A program made the translations under genes and the position numbers. The notes beneath the pieces are model-generated. The model saw only the letters and a program-made list of their open reading frames with translations, ran no database searches and was not told the DNA's origin. 64,000 nucleotides of DNA from Bradyrhizobium sp. Tv2a-2 (GTDB lineage Bacteria > Pseudomonadota > Alphaproteobacteria > Rhizobiales > Xanthobacteraceae): NCBI RefSeq assembly GCF_000472425.1, contig NZ_AXAI01000011.1, positions 1-64,000 of the forward strand, given 5' to 3'. Of this stretch, positions 1-8,011 are shown one piece after another; the first letter of the stretch is position 1, and every line of letters starts with the position of its first letter.

Positions 1-2388
1 GTTGGTGTAAAGGTAGAAATTGTTTCCGACCTCCGTCAGCGTGGTGGACCCATCGGTCTGGATCACTTTGGTCGGAAGGCCGATCGTACCATCGCCGTTG
101 AGGTCCTGATGGAAGGTGGTCTCAAGCGTTTCGAGCGATGTCGAGTTGCCCGGGACAGCGGGAATGAGGTTGGCGAGATAGTTGCCGTTGCTATCGGTGC
201 TCCAGACCGTGTAGAGGCCGGAGCTCGGATCCTTCCAGGCGACGTCGTAACCGCCCGCAACTTGTACTGCGCCGATGGGAGCCCAGGTGCCAAACTCCCC
301 CGCGAATACTGCTGATCCACCTCGCATTAGCTCGGGACCTGTTCCGCCGCCGACAGGATTGAGAAAATAGTTCCATCCGACCTGCACCAAACTTGTCGTG
401 CCGTCGGTCTGTATAACGACGGCACTATCCTGGAGCGCGGCAGCAACGGCCGGATTGACCTGGACTAGGCCCGCGCCGCTCACGGCCGAATTCGCCATTG
501 GCAGCGCCGTTTGCTCCATGATTGCTTCGACCTGCGCAGGCGTGAGACTGGGATCGGCGGACAAGATGAGAGCTGCGACGCCAGCCAGGCTGGCCGAGGC
601 CGCCGAGGTCCCGTAGAAATTTTGTAGACCGCCTGGAACCGTCGTGGCGATATCGTCGATACCGGAGACGGCCACCGGGCTCAGCACGTCGGGCGAAGAG
701 AGCGCCGCGCCATTGTTGGCGAACAGCAGCTCTGTCCCAGCGCCTGATGAGGAGAAGGTCTCGCTGACGGGACTGACCCCAAAGGCCGGCGTGTCGGCGG
801 CGTTGACGGCGCCGGCGGCGATGACGCCCGGCGTCATGGCATGGCCATAGACAGTGCCGGCATTCGCGCCGCTGATTGTCTCCGGCAGGCCGTTGCCAAA
901 CAGGATCTCTTTAATCAGGCCGGGATCCGGGCCAAAATTATTGGCGATCACAATTTGGTAGGTGCCTGAGGCCGTGAACTCATACCCAGTAAACGGATTG
1001 TTCGGTTCGCCGGCGGTAGCGTTGGTTTCTTGGGCGACGAGGCTTCCGTTGTGGAAAACAAAAAGGTCGATATCCGGCGCTTGCCCGGAATTGAAATTCG
1101 CCTGTCCGTAAGCCTCATTCCATTCGAGCAACAGTGGAACCGGGTCGCTCGTGCTTGCGGTCACCGTGATGGTCTGCGCGAGGCTGCCGTTGAAGAGCTC
1201 GGCATCGCTGAAATACCAACCGTCGAATGATCCAGATCCAGGCGTCCATGACGCCTGATAGGCGTTGCTCGCATTGTTACCGGCTGCGGTGACATAGGTC
1301 ACGCCTTCCGCTTCAACAGTCTGGATGGCCTGCGCGACGATGCCGTTTTGGAAAAACGGCTCGTCGAAATAACTCACGTCGTCGCAGATCACCTTGCAGC
1401 CCGCCGCTGCTAGCGCCAGGATGCCGTTCGCGAAATCTTGTTCGCTATTGGCGGCGGTGTAGAAGGCGAGACTCGAGCCGGGCGCGATGTCGTGCACGAT
1501 CTGCATCATCGCGCGGCCCTCGTCGGTACCGCCCGACGATAGATCCGACAAGATCTGAACGTTGGAGGCAGAGGGCAATGCGCCATCGGCTTCGTCCGCC
1601 GCGGCCCCGCCGAGATCGTTGAAACTGTCGGACAGAACGCCGACCTTTATACCGCTGCCGTTGACACTCAGTCCGCTCTCGTCGAGCGCCTGCCGCACTT
1701 GGGCTGCGGTCGCTCCACCGGCGCCGACAGCGGAATTGGTCACAGGTGAGTTGGCCTGCGAATTCTCCAGGCTCGCCAAAGCGGCGATGGCGGCTGCCGG
1801 CGAGCTTGCGTCCGGGCTCGCCTGATGTGCAACGGCTGTTTCGGCGGGACCGGAGCCGATGACATCTTGCGTGGCGTGCGCTCCGAAGGGCGCCGGAGCT
1901 GAATTGGCCGAGACGAGCAGCGATACTGCAGAGGCCGCCGCGCCGAATAAAGCATCGGTGGCCGCTGTGAAGCTGCTATCGACGGGCGGGGCTAGGTGTA
2001 GACCGCTATTTGGATAGCCGACACTTGTTTCCTGAGTTGGCATCGCAATGACGCTAATGATGCCAGAGCCCAGATTGACTTCAGGAATGGACGTCTCGAA
2101 GGAGTCCGTCGCTGGATGTTGCGGGTCGGACGACACGTCAAGTAAGGCGAACAGGGGTGCTGCTGGCCCACCCTCATCGACATTCGCAGGTCCATCGTCT
2201 TCCGCCGTCACTGGGAAATCTAACGCCGCGGTCGCCTGAGGAGCGAATTCGTCGCCAGAACCGGACGCTAGGTCGGGCGGAGGAACGAAGATATTGGCAT
2301 CGAAGTTCGTGTCTTGGCCACCTGCCGTAGCCACGACATCGCCATCTGAAAGATTCTGCGGATTGTGCAGGTGGGAGTTATCGCTCAT
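1..2388 (-). CDS. Subtilase-like serine protease with tryptophan-rich repeats (C-terminus beyond window)
   Basis: The minus-strand frame stays open from an ATG at 2388 to the window edge (796 codons), so the C-terminus is missing. The N-terminus is Ser/Asp/Pro-rich with no classical signal peptide. Residues about 245-620 resemble an S8 peptidase: GVLSDSF supplies the Asp (Asp254) and YGTSAASASLAGVAAL supplies the Ser (Ser595). The usual HGT histidine motif is replaced by DEGRAMMQIVHDIAPG around residues 289-302, so Glu290 or His299 may do its job. From about residue 657 comes a tryptophan-rich domain (VGWNYFL, AWKD, QDLNGDGTIG), and a second copy begins near 775. Such repeats occur in large secreted rhizobial proteins (family knowledge). 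The substrate is unknown. The gene is transcribed away from the polysaccharide genes and shares the intergenic space with the regulator at 2841. Export by a type I system is only a guess. Confidence 0.8.
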   Translation of the reverse strand, partial: MSDNSHLHNPQNLSDGDVVATAGGQDTNFDANIFVPPPDLASGSGDEFAPQATAALDFPVTAEDDGPANVDEGGPAAPLFALLDVSSDPQHPATDSFETSIPEVNLGSGIISVIAMPTQETSVGYPNSGLHLAPPVDSSFTAATDALFGAAASAVSLLVSANSAPAPFGAHATQDVIGSGPAETAVAHQASPDASSPAAAIAALASLENSQANSPVTNSAVGAGGATAAQVRQALDESGLSVNGSGIKVGVLSDSFNDLGGAAADEADGALPSASNVQILSDLSSGGTDEGRAMMQIVHDIAPGSSLAFYTAANSEQDFANGILALAAAGCKVICDDVSYFDEPFFQNGIVAQAIQTVEAEGVTYVTAAGNNASNAYQASWTPGSGSFDGWYFSDAELFNGSLAQTITVTASTSDPVPLLLEWNEAYGQANFNSGQAPDIDLFVFHNGSLVAQETNATAGEPNNPFTGYEFTASGTYQIVIANNFGPDPGLIKEILFGNGLPETISGANAGTVYGHAMTPGVIAAGAVNAADTPAFGVSPVSETFSSSGAGTELLFANNGAALSSPDVLSPVAVSGIDDIATTVPGGLQNFYGTSAASASLAGVAALILSADPSLTPAQVEAIMEQTALPMANSAVSGAGLVQVNPAVAAALQDSAVVIQTDGTTSLVQVGWNYFLNPVGGGTGPELMRGGSAVFAGEFGTWAPIGAVQVAGGYDVAWKDPSSGLYTVWSTDSNGNYLANLIPAVPGNSTSLETLETTFHQDLNGDGTIGLPTKVIQTDGSTTLTEVGNNFYLYTN

Positions 2389-2764
2389 CGTGGATTCCTG
2401 GCACCCGCTGGCACATCTGGAAAGTCGGAGTTACCGACGAACAAAGCTTACATAAAATCGACCCACAGTTGGAAGCATCTCCGCTCGATCTTAATTTACG
2501 ATTGTCGGCGGGCCCCAAGATTTGCGGCAGCTGCGCCACGACTTTCCCCATGTCCTTTGTTGAAACGTGCGGGCAAGCCACCGCAAAACATTACCAACCT
2601 CTGGCCGAACGCCTGATGACGTTTGGAAAATGTCGCCATCGGGCAAGGGCGTCGATCCCCGAGAACCTGGGGTGGCCATCGGGAGAGTCTGTTGCCCAGA
2701 TGCACTATCCACCTCAGAATTTCGGTCTCTGAGATAAAGTCTAATATTTTCAAATACTTGTAAT
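2389..2764. other. Intergenic region, no gene seen
   Basis: This is the left part of the space between the divergent protease and regulator genes. The short frames here overlap each other in several directions and lack ribosome-binding sites or recognisable products. The 3' third is noticeably AT-richer (around 2730-2765), as expected for promoters firing in both directions. I could not assign a convincing -35/-10 pair for the protease gene. Confidence 0.5.
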
Positions 2765-2806
2765 GTTCATCACTTGAACGTTGCACTTGACGTTCACTGG
2801 GTGAAC
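2765..2806. promoter_or_regulatory. Two GTTCA-N5-TGAAC palindromes: probable operator with overlapping promoter
   Basis: Positions 2765-2779 and 2792-2806 each read GTTCA-N5-TGAAC, with centres 27 bp apart. The inner half-sites also form a third inverted pair, TGAACGT (2775-2781) and ACGTTCA (2790-2796), so four half-sites alternate in orientation. A possible -35 (TTGACG, 2787-2792) abuts the second palindrome, with a weak -10 (TAAGAC, 2811-2816) 18 nt downstream. The regulator's GTG start follows at 2841. Autoregulation by the adjacent winged-helix protein is the simplest reading, but it is inference. Confidence 0.6.
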
Positions 2807-2840
2807 GCAGTAAGACCGCCAGCAGACCGGAGGGGGCGGG

Positions 2841-3485
2841 GTGGACCATTCGTTAAACACAGAGCATGAGAACGAGCGAATCGTTCTCGGCCTGTTGAGT
2901 TCGGTGGAAAGCGATGGTGCGCGCTCACAACGCCACATCGCTGCCGAGCTCGGCATCGCGCTCGGCCTGGTCAATGCCTACCTCAAGCGCTGCATCAAGA
3001 AGGGACTGGTGAAGGTGAGCGACGCGCCGGCGCGCCGCTATGCCTATTACCTGACGCCGCAGGGTTTTGCCGAGAAATCCCGCCTCACGGTTCAATACCT
3101 GTCCAATTCATTTTCCTTCTTCCGGCTCGCCAAGAGCGATTGCGCGCGCGTGCTCGATCAGGCCAAGGAAAAAGGCTTTTCGCGCCTGGTGCTGGCCGGC
3201 CAATCGGACCTTGCGGAGGTTGCAATCCTCTGCGCGGTCGAGGCTGGTGTCTCGATCGTCGCAGTGGTCGATCCCGCAAGCGAGCTTGCACGCTTTGTCG
3301 GCGTCAATGTCTTCAGGTCCTTTGACGAGGTGACGGACGCGTTCGACGCCGTCATCGTCACCGACGTTGCACACGCAAGCGCATCCTACGACGCGGCTGC
3401 GGCGGTGTGCGGCGCGGAGCGCGTGCTTGCGCCGGGGCTGCTCGGCCTGCGCGAGCAGGGCGGAGCTGCGGAGGGCGCGCCATGA
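2841..3485 (+). CDS. MarR-like winged-helix transcriptional regulator of the polysaccharide locus
   Basis: The protein has 214 residues and a GTG start preceded by a strong GGAGGGGG ribosome-binding site. The N-terminal 80 residues form a winged helix: RSQRHIAAELGIALGLVNAYLKR is the helix-turn-helix, followed by a wing (RRYAYYLTPQG). This resembles the EPS-associated MarR-type regulators. The C-terminal half, from about residue 95, alternates hydrophobic strands with helices (RLVLAGQSDLAEVAIL, VSIVAVVDP, DAVIVTDV). That suggests a Rossmann-like sensor domain, possibly binding a nucleotide or sugar nucleotide. The last 4 nt overlap the NusG-like gene (ATGA), so the two are translationally coupled. 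It probably binds the palindromes just upstream and controls the locus. The ligand is unknown. Confidence 0.75.
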   Translation: MDHSLNTEHENERIVLGLLSSVESDGARSQRHIAAELGIALGLVNAYLKRCIKKGLVKVSDAPARRYAYYLTPQGFAEKSRLTVQYLSNSFSFFRLAKSDCARVLDQAKEKGFSRLVLAGQSDLAEVAILCAVEAGVSIVAVVDPASELARFVGVNVFRSFDEVTDAFDAVIVTDVAHASASYDAAAAVCGAERVLAPGLLGLREQGGAAEGAP

Positions 3486-3997
3486 GCGAGGCCCTCGACA
3501 TGCACTGGTATGTGGTGCAGACCCAGGTGAACGGCGAGGTAAAGGCCGCGCAGAACCTGTTGCGCCAGGGCTATGAGATCTATCTGCCGCGTTATCTGAA
3601 GCGTCGGCGTCATGCGCGGAAGGTCGATTTCGTCGCCAAGCCGCTGTTTCCGCGCTACATGTTCGTGGCCATCGACATGGCGGCGCAGCGCTGGCGGGCG
3701 ATCCAGTCGACGCAGGGCGTGTCGCATCTCGTCTGCAACGGCGACGAGCCGGCCGCAGTGCCGAGCGGCGTGCTCGGTGCGCTGAGGGCGCGCGAGGACG
3801 AGCGCGGCTTCGTAAGGATGGAAGCCAAGCCTGCCTTTGCGCCGGGCGACAAGGTGCGCGTGCGTGCAGGCGCCTTCATGGACAATGCCGGGCTGTTCGA
3901 TGGAATGGGTGACCATGACCGGGTCGCCATTCTGCTCGACATGCTCGGCCGCAAGGTCCGCGTTCATCTCGACGTGGATCTGGTTGTCGCCGCCTGA
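3482..3997 (+). CDS. NusG/RfaH-family transcription antitermination factor (specialised paralogue)
   Basis: The protein has 171 residues from the ATG that overlaps the previous stop; a longer in-frame extension upstream is not needed. The N-terminal NGN domain begins MHWYVVQTQVNGEVKAAQNL and continues with the family signature KPLFPRYMFV. A KOW-like segment (FAPGDKVRVRAGAF) lies in the C-terminal third. Housekeeping NusG sits beside secE and rpl genes, whereas paralogues next to surface-polysaccharide genes (RfaH, LoaP, UpxY) prevent premature termination in long operons. Here it is co-transcribed with a DNA-binding regulator. It is followed directly by a structured leader and the export and sugar genes, which points to locus-specific antitermination. 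The target sequence is discussed under the leader. Confidence 0.85.
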   Translation: MSEALDMHWYVVQTQVNGEVKAAQNLLRQGYEIYLPRYLKRRRHARKVDFVAKPLFPRYMFVAIDMAAQRWRAIQSTQGVSHLVCNGDEPAAVPSGVLGALRAREDERGFVRMEAKPAFAPGDKVRVRAGAFMDNAGLFDGMGDHDRVAILLDMLGRKVRVHLDVDLVVAA

Positions 3998-4113
3998 GCG
4001 CGGCGTATCGCGTGGCGCCCTTCAGCGGCGCCGCGCTTGGTCTGCTCTCTTCGGGGAGCCTCCGGGTGGAGAGCGTTTCACCCGGAGTGCGGTAGCATGG
4101 AAATTTTTGGCGA
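3998..4113 (+). promoter_or_regulatory. Structured leader upstream of galE (two hairpins)
   Basis: The 116-nt gap between the NusG-like gene and galE holds two strong inverted repeats. Hairpin I has arms 4011-4019 and 4027-4035 (core GGCGCC/GGCGCC with a 7-nt loop). Hairpin II has arms 4060-4068 (CTCCGGGTG) and 4079-4087 (CACCCGGAG) with a 10-nt loop. The ops-like element directly abuts hairpin II. A T5 run lies at 4102-4106, too far from the stem for a standard intrinsic terminator. The arrangement fits a pause or recruitment leader for the antiterminator, which is inference. Confidence 0.6.
4088..4099 (+). promoter_or_regulatory. ops-like element (TGCGGTAGCATG)
   Basis: The sequence matches the enterobacterial ops element GGCGGTAGCGTG at 10 of 12 positions, including the full GCGGTAGC core. 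In Escherichia coli this element in the non-template strand pauses RNA polymerase and recruits RfaH. Here it lies 91 nt after a NusG-paralogue stop codon and 15 nt before the first structural gene. Function in this organism is not shown. Confidence 0.5.
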
Positions 4114-5112
4114 ATGACAGTTCTGGTGACAGGCGGCGCGGGCTATATCGGCAGCCATGTCGTGTACGGGCTCCTCGAGCAGAATCAGCGCGTGATCGTG
4201 CTGGACAATCTGTCCTCAGGTTTCCGCGAGGCCGTGGCGGAGCAGGCGACGCTTATTGTCGGCGATGTCGGGGATGCAGAGCTGGTGTCGCGGCTGATCG
4301 CCGAGCACGGCATCAACGCGATCATGCATTTTGCTGCGTCGACCGTGGTGCCTGAATCCGTCGCAAAGCCGGTAGCCTATTACAGAAATAACACGGTCAA
4401 TTCGCTTGCGCTGGTCGATGCGGCTATCCGCGGTGGCGTCAGGCACTTTGTCTTTTCGTCCACCGCCGCGGTCTATGGAAATCCCGCCACCCAACTGGTC
4501 GACGAAGACGTACCCCCGCAGCCAATGTCGCCCTACGGCACCTCGAAGCTGATGACAGAAATGATGCTGCGCGACGCGGCTTTGGCGAGCGGGCTGAGCT
4601 ACGTGGTGCTGCGCTATTTCAATGTCGCCGGCGCCGACCCTCTGCTGCGGACGGGGCAATCGACGCGCGCTGCCACGCATCTGATCAAGGTCGCTGCGCA
4701 GGCTGCGCTAGGCATTCGCAACGGCATGGAGATTTACGGCACCGATTATCCGACGCCCGACGGCACCTGTATTCGCGATTACATCCATGTCTGCGATCTC
4801 GTCAGCGCCCATATCAAGGCGCTTGACTATCTACGCGGCGGCGGCGCGAGTGCGACGCTCAATTGCGGCTATGGTCATGGCTATTCGGTGCGCGAAATCA
4901 TCGCGGCCGTGAGGCGGGTGTCTGGCAGCGATTTCGAAGCCACACAGCAACCACGGCGCGCCGGTGATCCCGCGGCGATCGTCGCAGACAGCCAGAAGCT
5001 GCGGCAGTTGCTGTTATGGGCGCCCACTTTTGACGATCTCGACACCATTGTCGGGCATGCGCTTGCCTGGGAACGGAAGCTGGCGGCAGGGGACCAGCAT
5101 GCAAGATCGTAA
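4114..5112 (+). CDS. galE: UDP-glucose 4-epimerase
   Basis: The 332-residue extended SDR interconverts UDP-glucose and UDP-galactose in the cytoplasm. The NAD-binding motif GGAGYIG sits at residues 7-13, the Ser/Thr of FSSTAAVYG near 115-117, and the catalytic YGTSK gives Tyr141 and Lys145. NVAGADP and IRDYIHVCDL are GalE hallmarks, and the length is normal. It is the first structural gene after the NusG leader and precedes the exporter, so it probably supplies UDP-Gal or UDP-GalNAc for the exported polysaccharide. No strong Shine-Dalgarno precedes the ATG. Confidence 0.93.
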   Translation: MTVLVTGGAGYIGSHVVYGLLEQNQRVIVLDNLSSGFREAVAEQATLIVGDVGDAELVSRLIAEHGINAIMHFAASTVVPESVAKPVAYYRNNTVNSLALVDAAIRGGVRHFVFSSTAAVYGNPATQLVDEDVPPQPMSPYGTSKLMTEMMLRDAALASGLSYVVLRYFNVAGADPLLRTGQSTRAATHLIKVAAQAALGIRNGMEIYGTDYPTPDGTCIRDYIHVCDLVSAHIKALDYLRGGGASATLNCGYGHGYSVREIIAAVRRVSGSDFEATQQPRRAGDPAAIVADSQKLRQLLLWAPTFDDLDTIVGHALAWERKLAAGDQHARS

Positions 5113-5139
5113 CCTGACGGCGCGAGGTCGGAGCCGGAT

Positions 5140-6000
5140 ATGACAATCGTTCTGACACCCATCGAAGATATCGAAGATATAGGTGATACCGACGCCGGCC
5201 TGCGCTCTCTGGAGACCACTGCAGCCGAAGATTTGTTGCGCGGACTCTCCAAAAGAGAGCTGTGGGGTCGGCTCGGCTGGCTCGATGTCAGGAGGCGCTA
5301 TCGTCGAACGACGATCGGTCCGTTCTGGACGTCGATTACGCTTGCGATCTATGTCGTCACGGTCGGAACGGTCGGCGCCGCCCTCTGGCACCAGAACATC
5401 TACGAATATCTGCCGTTCCTGGTCAGCGGCATGATCGTGTGGACGCTCGTGTCTTCGATCATCATGGAGTCATGCAATCTGCTCATTGCTGGCCAGTCAC
5501 TGTTCCGCAGCATCCGGTTTGACTATTCGATTCTCGCCTATGCGCTGGTCTGGCGAAACTTCCTCGTCCTTCTGCACAATTTCGTCGTCTATTTCGTGGT
5601 TGTTCTGGCGCTGAAGCCGTCTCTGCTCAGCTTCACCGCGCTCCTGGCGTTGCCGGGTCTGGCGCTCGTTCTTTTGAACGGTGTCTGGGTCTCCCTGCTA
5701 TTCGGGATCGTCTGCCTGCGGTTCCGTGACGTGCCGCCCCTGGTCTCCAGCGCCTTGCAGATCTCGATGCTGATCACGCCGCTGTTCTGGCCGGCCGACA
5801 CGCTGACCGGAATCAAGCGGTTCGTGTTCGTCGATCTCAACCCGCTTTATCACGTGGTCGACGTGGTCCGCGCTCCCTTGGTGGGCCGGGTGCCGGACGC
5901 GATCAGCTATGGCGTGATGATCGCGATGACGATCGGGGGGTGGTGGCTGACCTATGCGATGTTCACGCGCTTCCGCAAGCGCATCGCCTATTGGAGCTGA
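5140..6000 (+). CDS. wzm: O-antigen/polysaccharide ABC transporter permease (Wzm type)
   Basis: This 286-residue ABC-2 type permease has about six hydrophobic segments between residues 55 and 280. The cytoplasmic N-terminal part contains LGWLDVRRRYRRTTIGPFW, the conserved amphipathic entry of TagG/Wzm permeases. GGAG precedes the ATG by a good distance. It lies 6 nt upstream of the ATPase gene. With that partner it should flip lipid-linked polysaccharide across the inner membrane. The absence of Wzx/Wzy genes in the window agrees with an ABC-dependent pathway. Confidence 0.9.
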   Translation: MTIVLTPIEDIEDIGDTDAGLRSLETTAAEDLLRGLSKRELWGRLGWLDVRRRYRRTTIGPFWTSITLAIYVVTVGTVGAALWHQNIYEYLPFLVSGMIVWTLVSSIIMESCNLLIAGQSLFRSIRFDYSILAYALVWRNFLVLLHNFVVYFVVVLALKPSLLSFTALLALPGLALVLLNGVWVSLLFGIVCLRFRDVPPLVSSALQISMLITPLFWPADTLTGIKRFVFVDLNPLYHVVDVVRAPLVGRVPDAISYGVMIAMTIGGWWLTYAMFTRFRKRIAYWS

Positions 6001-6006
6001 GCGAAC

Positions 6007-7437
6007 GTGGCGACCATTATTCTTGAAAATGTGAGCGCGCAGTTCCCGATCTACGGGGCGCAGCAGCGCAGCCTGCGCAAGGCGATCTTCCAGCGCGCCA
6101 CCGGCGGGTCGATCGAGCGCGAAGGCAAGAACGGCGAACGCATAACAGTGAAGGCGCTAAGCGATATTTCACTGACGTTGCACGACGGTGATCGCGTCGG
6201 CCTGCTCGGCCACAATGGAGCTGGCAAGTCGACGTTGTTGAAGCTCATGGCCGGCATCTATGAGCCAGTCTCGGGTACCATCAAAGTCGAAGGTCGCATA
6301 ACCCCGCTGTTCGACACTATGCCCGGGCTCGATGGCGAGGACACCGGCTACGAGAATATTATCACGTCGGGAATGCTCGTCGGCATGACGCGTCAGCAGA
6401 TCGAGGCCAAGATTCCGGAGATCGAGGAATTCTGCGAACTCGGAGAATATCTCACGCTTCCGGTTCGCACCTATTCGAGCGGCATGACCATGCGGCTTGG
6501 CTTTGCGCTGGTGACTGCGTTCGATCCCGGTGTGCTGCTTATGGACGAAGGCTTCGGCACAGGCGACCAACGCTTCGCCGAGCGCGCCGAAGCGCGCATG
6601 AAGGAGTTCATCGGACGAAGCCGCATCATGGTACTGGCGAGCCACTCCGACACGATCATCAGATCGATGTGCAACAAGGCCATCATCATGGAGACGGGGA
6701 AGATAATTGCATCTGGCCCCGTCAACGAGATCTGCGACCAGTACTACGAAAGCGTCCACAGGGCTGCTGTGATCGCTAAACGGGCCACGCAACTGAAACA
6801 AGCTGCGGCGATTGCGGCTTCATCCTTCGATGGCGCGGAGCCCGGGACGGAAAATGAGACCAATGAAATCATCGAGGCCCAAGATAAGTGCGATGCCTGG
6901 GAGGATGCCGGGAATGGAGTTTTTCGGCTGGACGACGCTTCCCGCATAATCAGCGGAGAGATTCGTCCCAGGTCCTTGGTGAGTTTTCCCTCGGACATGA
7001 GGAGACCGGGCGATGATGTCGCGAGACTTTGTAGTGCACGATTGCTGGTGGATGATCTCGACGATCTTGAGACCATCGACAGGGATGAGCTGATTTGTGT
7101 CGAAATGACATTCGAGGTGCTGAAGCCTGGCTATGTTCTGATGCCGAATTTTCATGTGTTTCTGGGGGACCAGTACGTCTTCGTAAGTTCTCCGCCGCAA
7201 ATTTCCGAACTGGCGCCAGGTATTTACAACTCCACGATGTCCATTCCGCGAGGATTTCTGAATGTTGGATTCTTTATCATCGGGGTGGCGTTGACGTCGG
7301 TTAATCCGCTGAAGGTGCATTTTTACGTTCAGCATGCCTTGCGTTTTCATGTTCCGGAGAAAACGGTTGCTGGTGTCATCAAAGGAATTCCGGGACCTAT
7401 CAGACCGTCGATGGAATGGAATGTTACACACACGTGA
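6007..7437 (+). CDS. wzt: O-antigen ABC transporter ATP-binding protein with C-terminal carbohydrate-binding domain (Wzt type)
   Basis: The protein has 476 residues and a GTG start. The ABC domain spans about residues 1-250, with Walker A GHNGAGKST (68-76), a signature variant YSSGMTMRLGF (156-166) and Walker B VLLMDEG (176-182). Residues about 300-470 form an extra beta-rich domain (FEVLKPGYVLMPNFHVF) as in Wzt proteins that recognise a capped chain end. That architecture usually pairs with a terminal-modifying methyltransferase or kinase, and methyltransferases abound in this locus. The C-terminal part is poorer in GC than the ABC half, consistent with specificity-domain exchange. It powers export through the adjacent permease. 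Confidence 0.9.
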   Translation: MATIILENVSAQFPIYGAQQRSLRKAIFQRATGGSIEREGKNGERITVKALSDISLTLHDGDRVGLLGHNGAGKSTLLKLMAGIYEPVSGTIKVEGRITPLFDTMPGLDGEDTGYENIITSGMLVGMTRQQIEAKIPEIEEFCELGEYLTLPVRTYSSGMTMRLGFALVTAFDPGVLLMDEGFGTGDQRFAERAEARMKEFIGRSRIMVLASHSDTIIRSMCNKAIIMETGKIIASGPVNEICDQYYESVHRAAVIAKRATQLKQAAAIAASSFDGAEPGTENETNEIIEAQDKCDAWEDAGNGVFRLDDASRIISGEIRPRSLVSFPSDMRRPGDDVARLCSARLLVDDLDDLETIDRDELICVEMTFEVLKPGYVLMPNFHVFLGDQYVFVSSPPQISELAPGIYNSTMSIPRGFLNVGFFIIGVALTSVNPLKVHFYVQHALRFHVPEKTVAGVIKGIPGPIRPSMEWNVTHT

Positions 7438-7460
7438 AGCTGCTAGGCCGAGCTGTTTTT

Positions 7461-8006
7461 ATGATTTTCCATGAGCTCCATCTTTCCGGAGCGTACCGCA
7501 TCGAGCTGCAGTTGATCGCTGATCAACGCGGCGCGTTCGCGCGAAGGTTCTGCGCCGAAAAGTTTCGGGCGCATGGTCTGGAATCCGATTTCGTGCAGAG
7601 ATCCGTCTCGTACAACAGGCATGCGGGAACCCTGCGCGGGATGCACTTTCAGGCCCCCCCGCATCTTGAGGCGAAGCTCGTCCGCTGCACGCGCGGCGCA
7701 GTGTTCGATGTGATGGTGGATTTGCGCCAAGATTCGACAACCTTCGGTCAATGGTACGGTGAAGCGCTGACTGCCGATAACCGCATCGTTCTCTATATTC
7801 CGAAGGGTTTTGCGCACGGCTTTCAGACGTTGGTTGACGATACGGATGTCGATTACGAGATCACGCCGGCTTACGTGCCTGGCGCGGAAAGAGGCTTCCG
7901 GTTCGACGATCCGTCTCTAGCCATCAATTGGCCGATCACGGATGCTATTTTGTCCGAGCGGGACAACGCCTTGCCGGCATCGTTTCTCGAACGTCGCTTG
8001 GGGTAA
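7461..8006 (+). CDS. rfbC: dTDP-4-dehydrorhamnose 3,5-epimerase family protein
   Basis: The protein has 181 residues from ATG 7461. An in-frame start at 7416 would overlap wzt and add 15 residues not typical of the family. It is a cupin-fold epimerase: SYNRHAGTLRGMHFQ carries the catalytic His62, and VDYEITPAY supplies the usual tyrosine (Tyr132). The canonical reaction is 3,5-epimerisation of dTDP-4-keto-6-deoxyglucose toward L-rhamnose. However, rmlA and rmlB are absent here, so it may act on a CDP-linked 4-keto-6-deoxy sugar made by rfbF/rfbG, or rely on housekeeping rml genes. It lies 5 nt before the aminotransferase gene. Confidence 0.88.
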   Translation: MIFHELHLSGAYRIELQLIADQRGAFARRFCAEKFRAHGLESDFVQRSVSYNRHAGTLRGMHFQAPPHLEAKLVRCTRGAVFDVMVDLRQDSTTFGQWYGEALTADNRIVLYIPKGFAHGFQTLVDDTDVDYEITPAYVPGAERGFRFDDPSLAINWPITDAILSERDNALPASFLERRLG

Positions 8007-8011
8007 ACCGA

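Noticed and set aside
4060..4106. Intrinsic terminator reading of hairpin II plus the T5 run
   Set aside because: The T-run starts 14 nt after the stem, too far for a standard intrinsic terminator; kept instead as part of a pause or antitermination leader.
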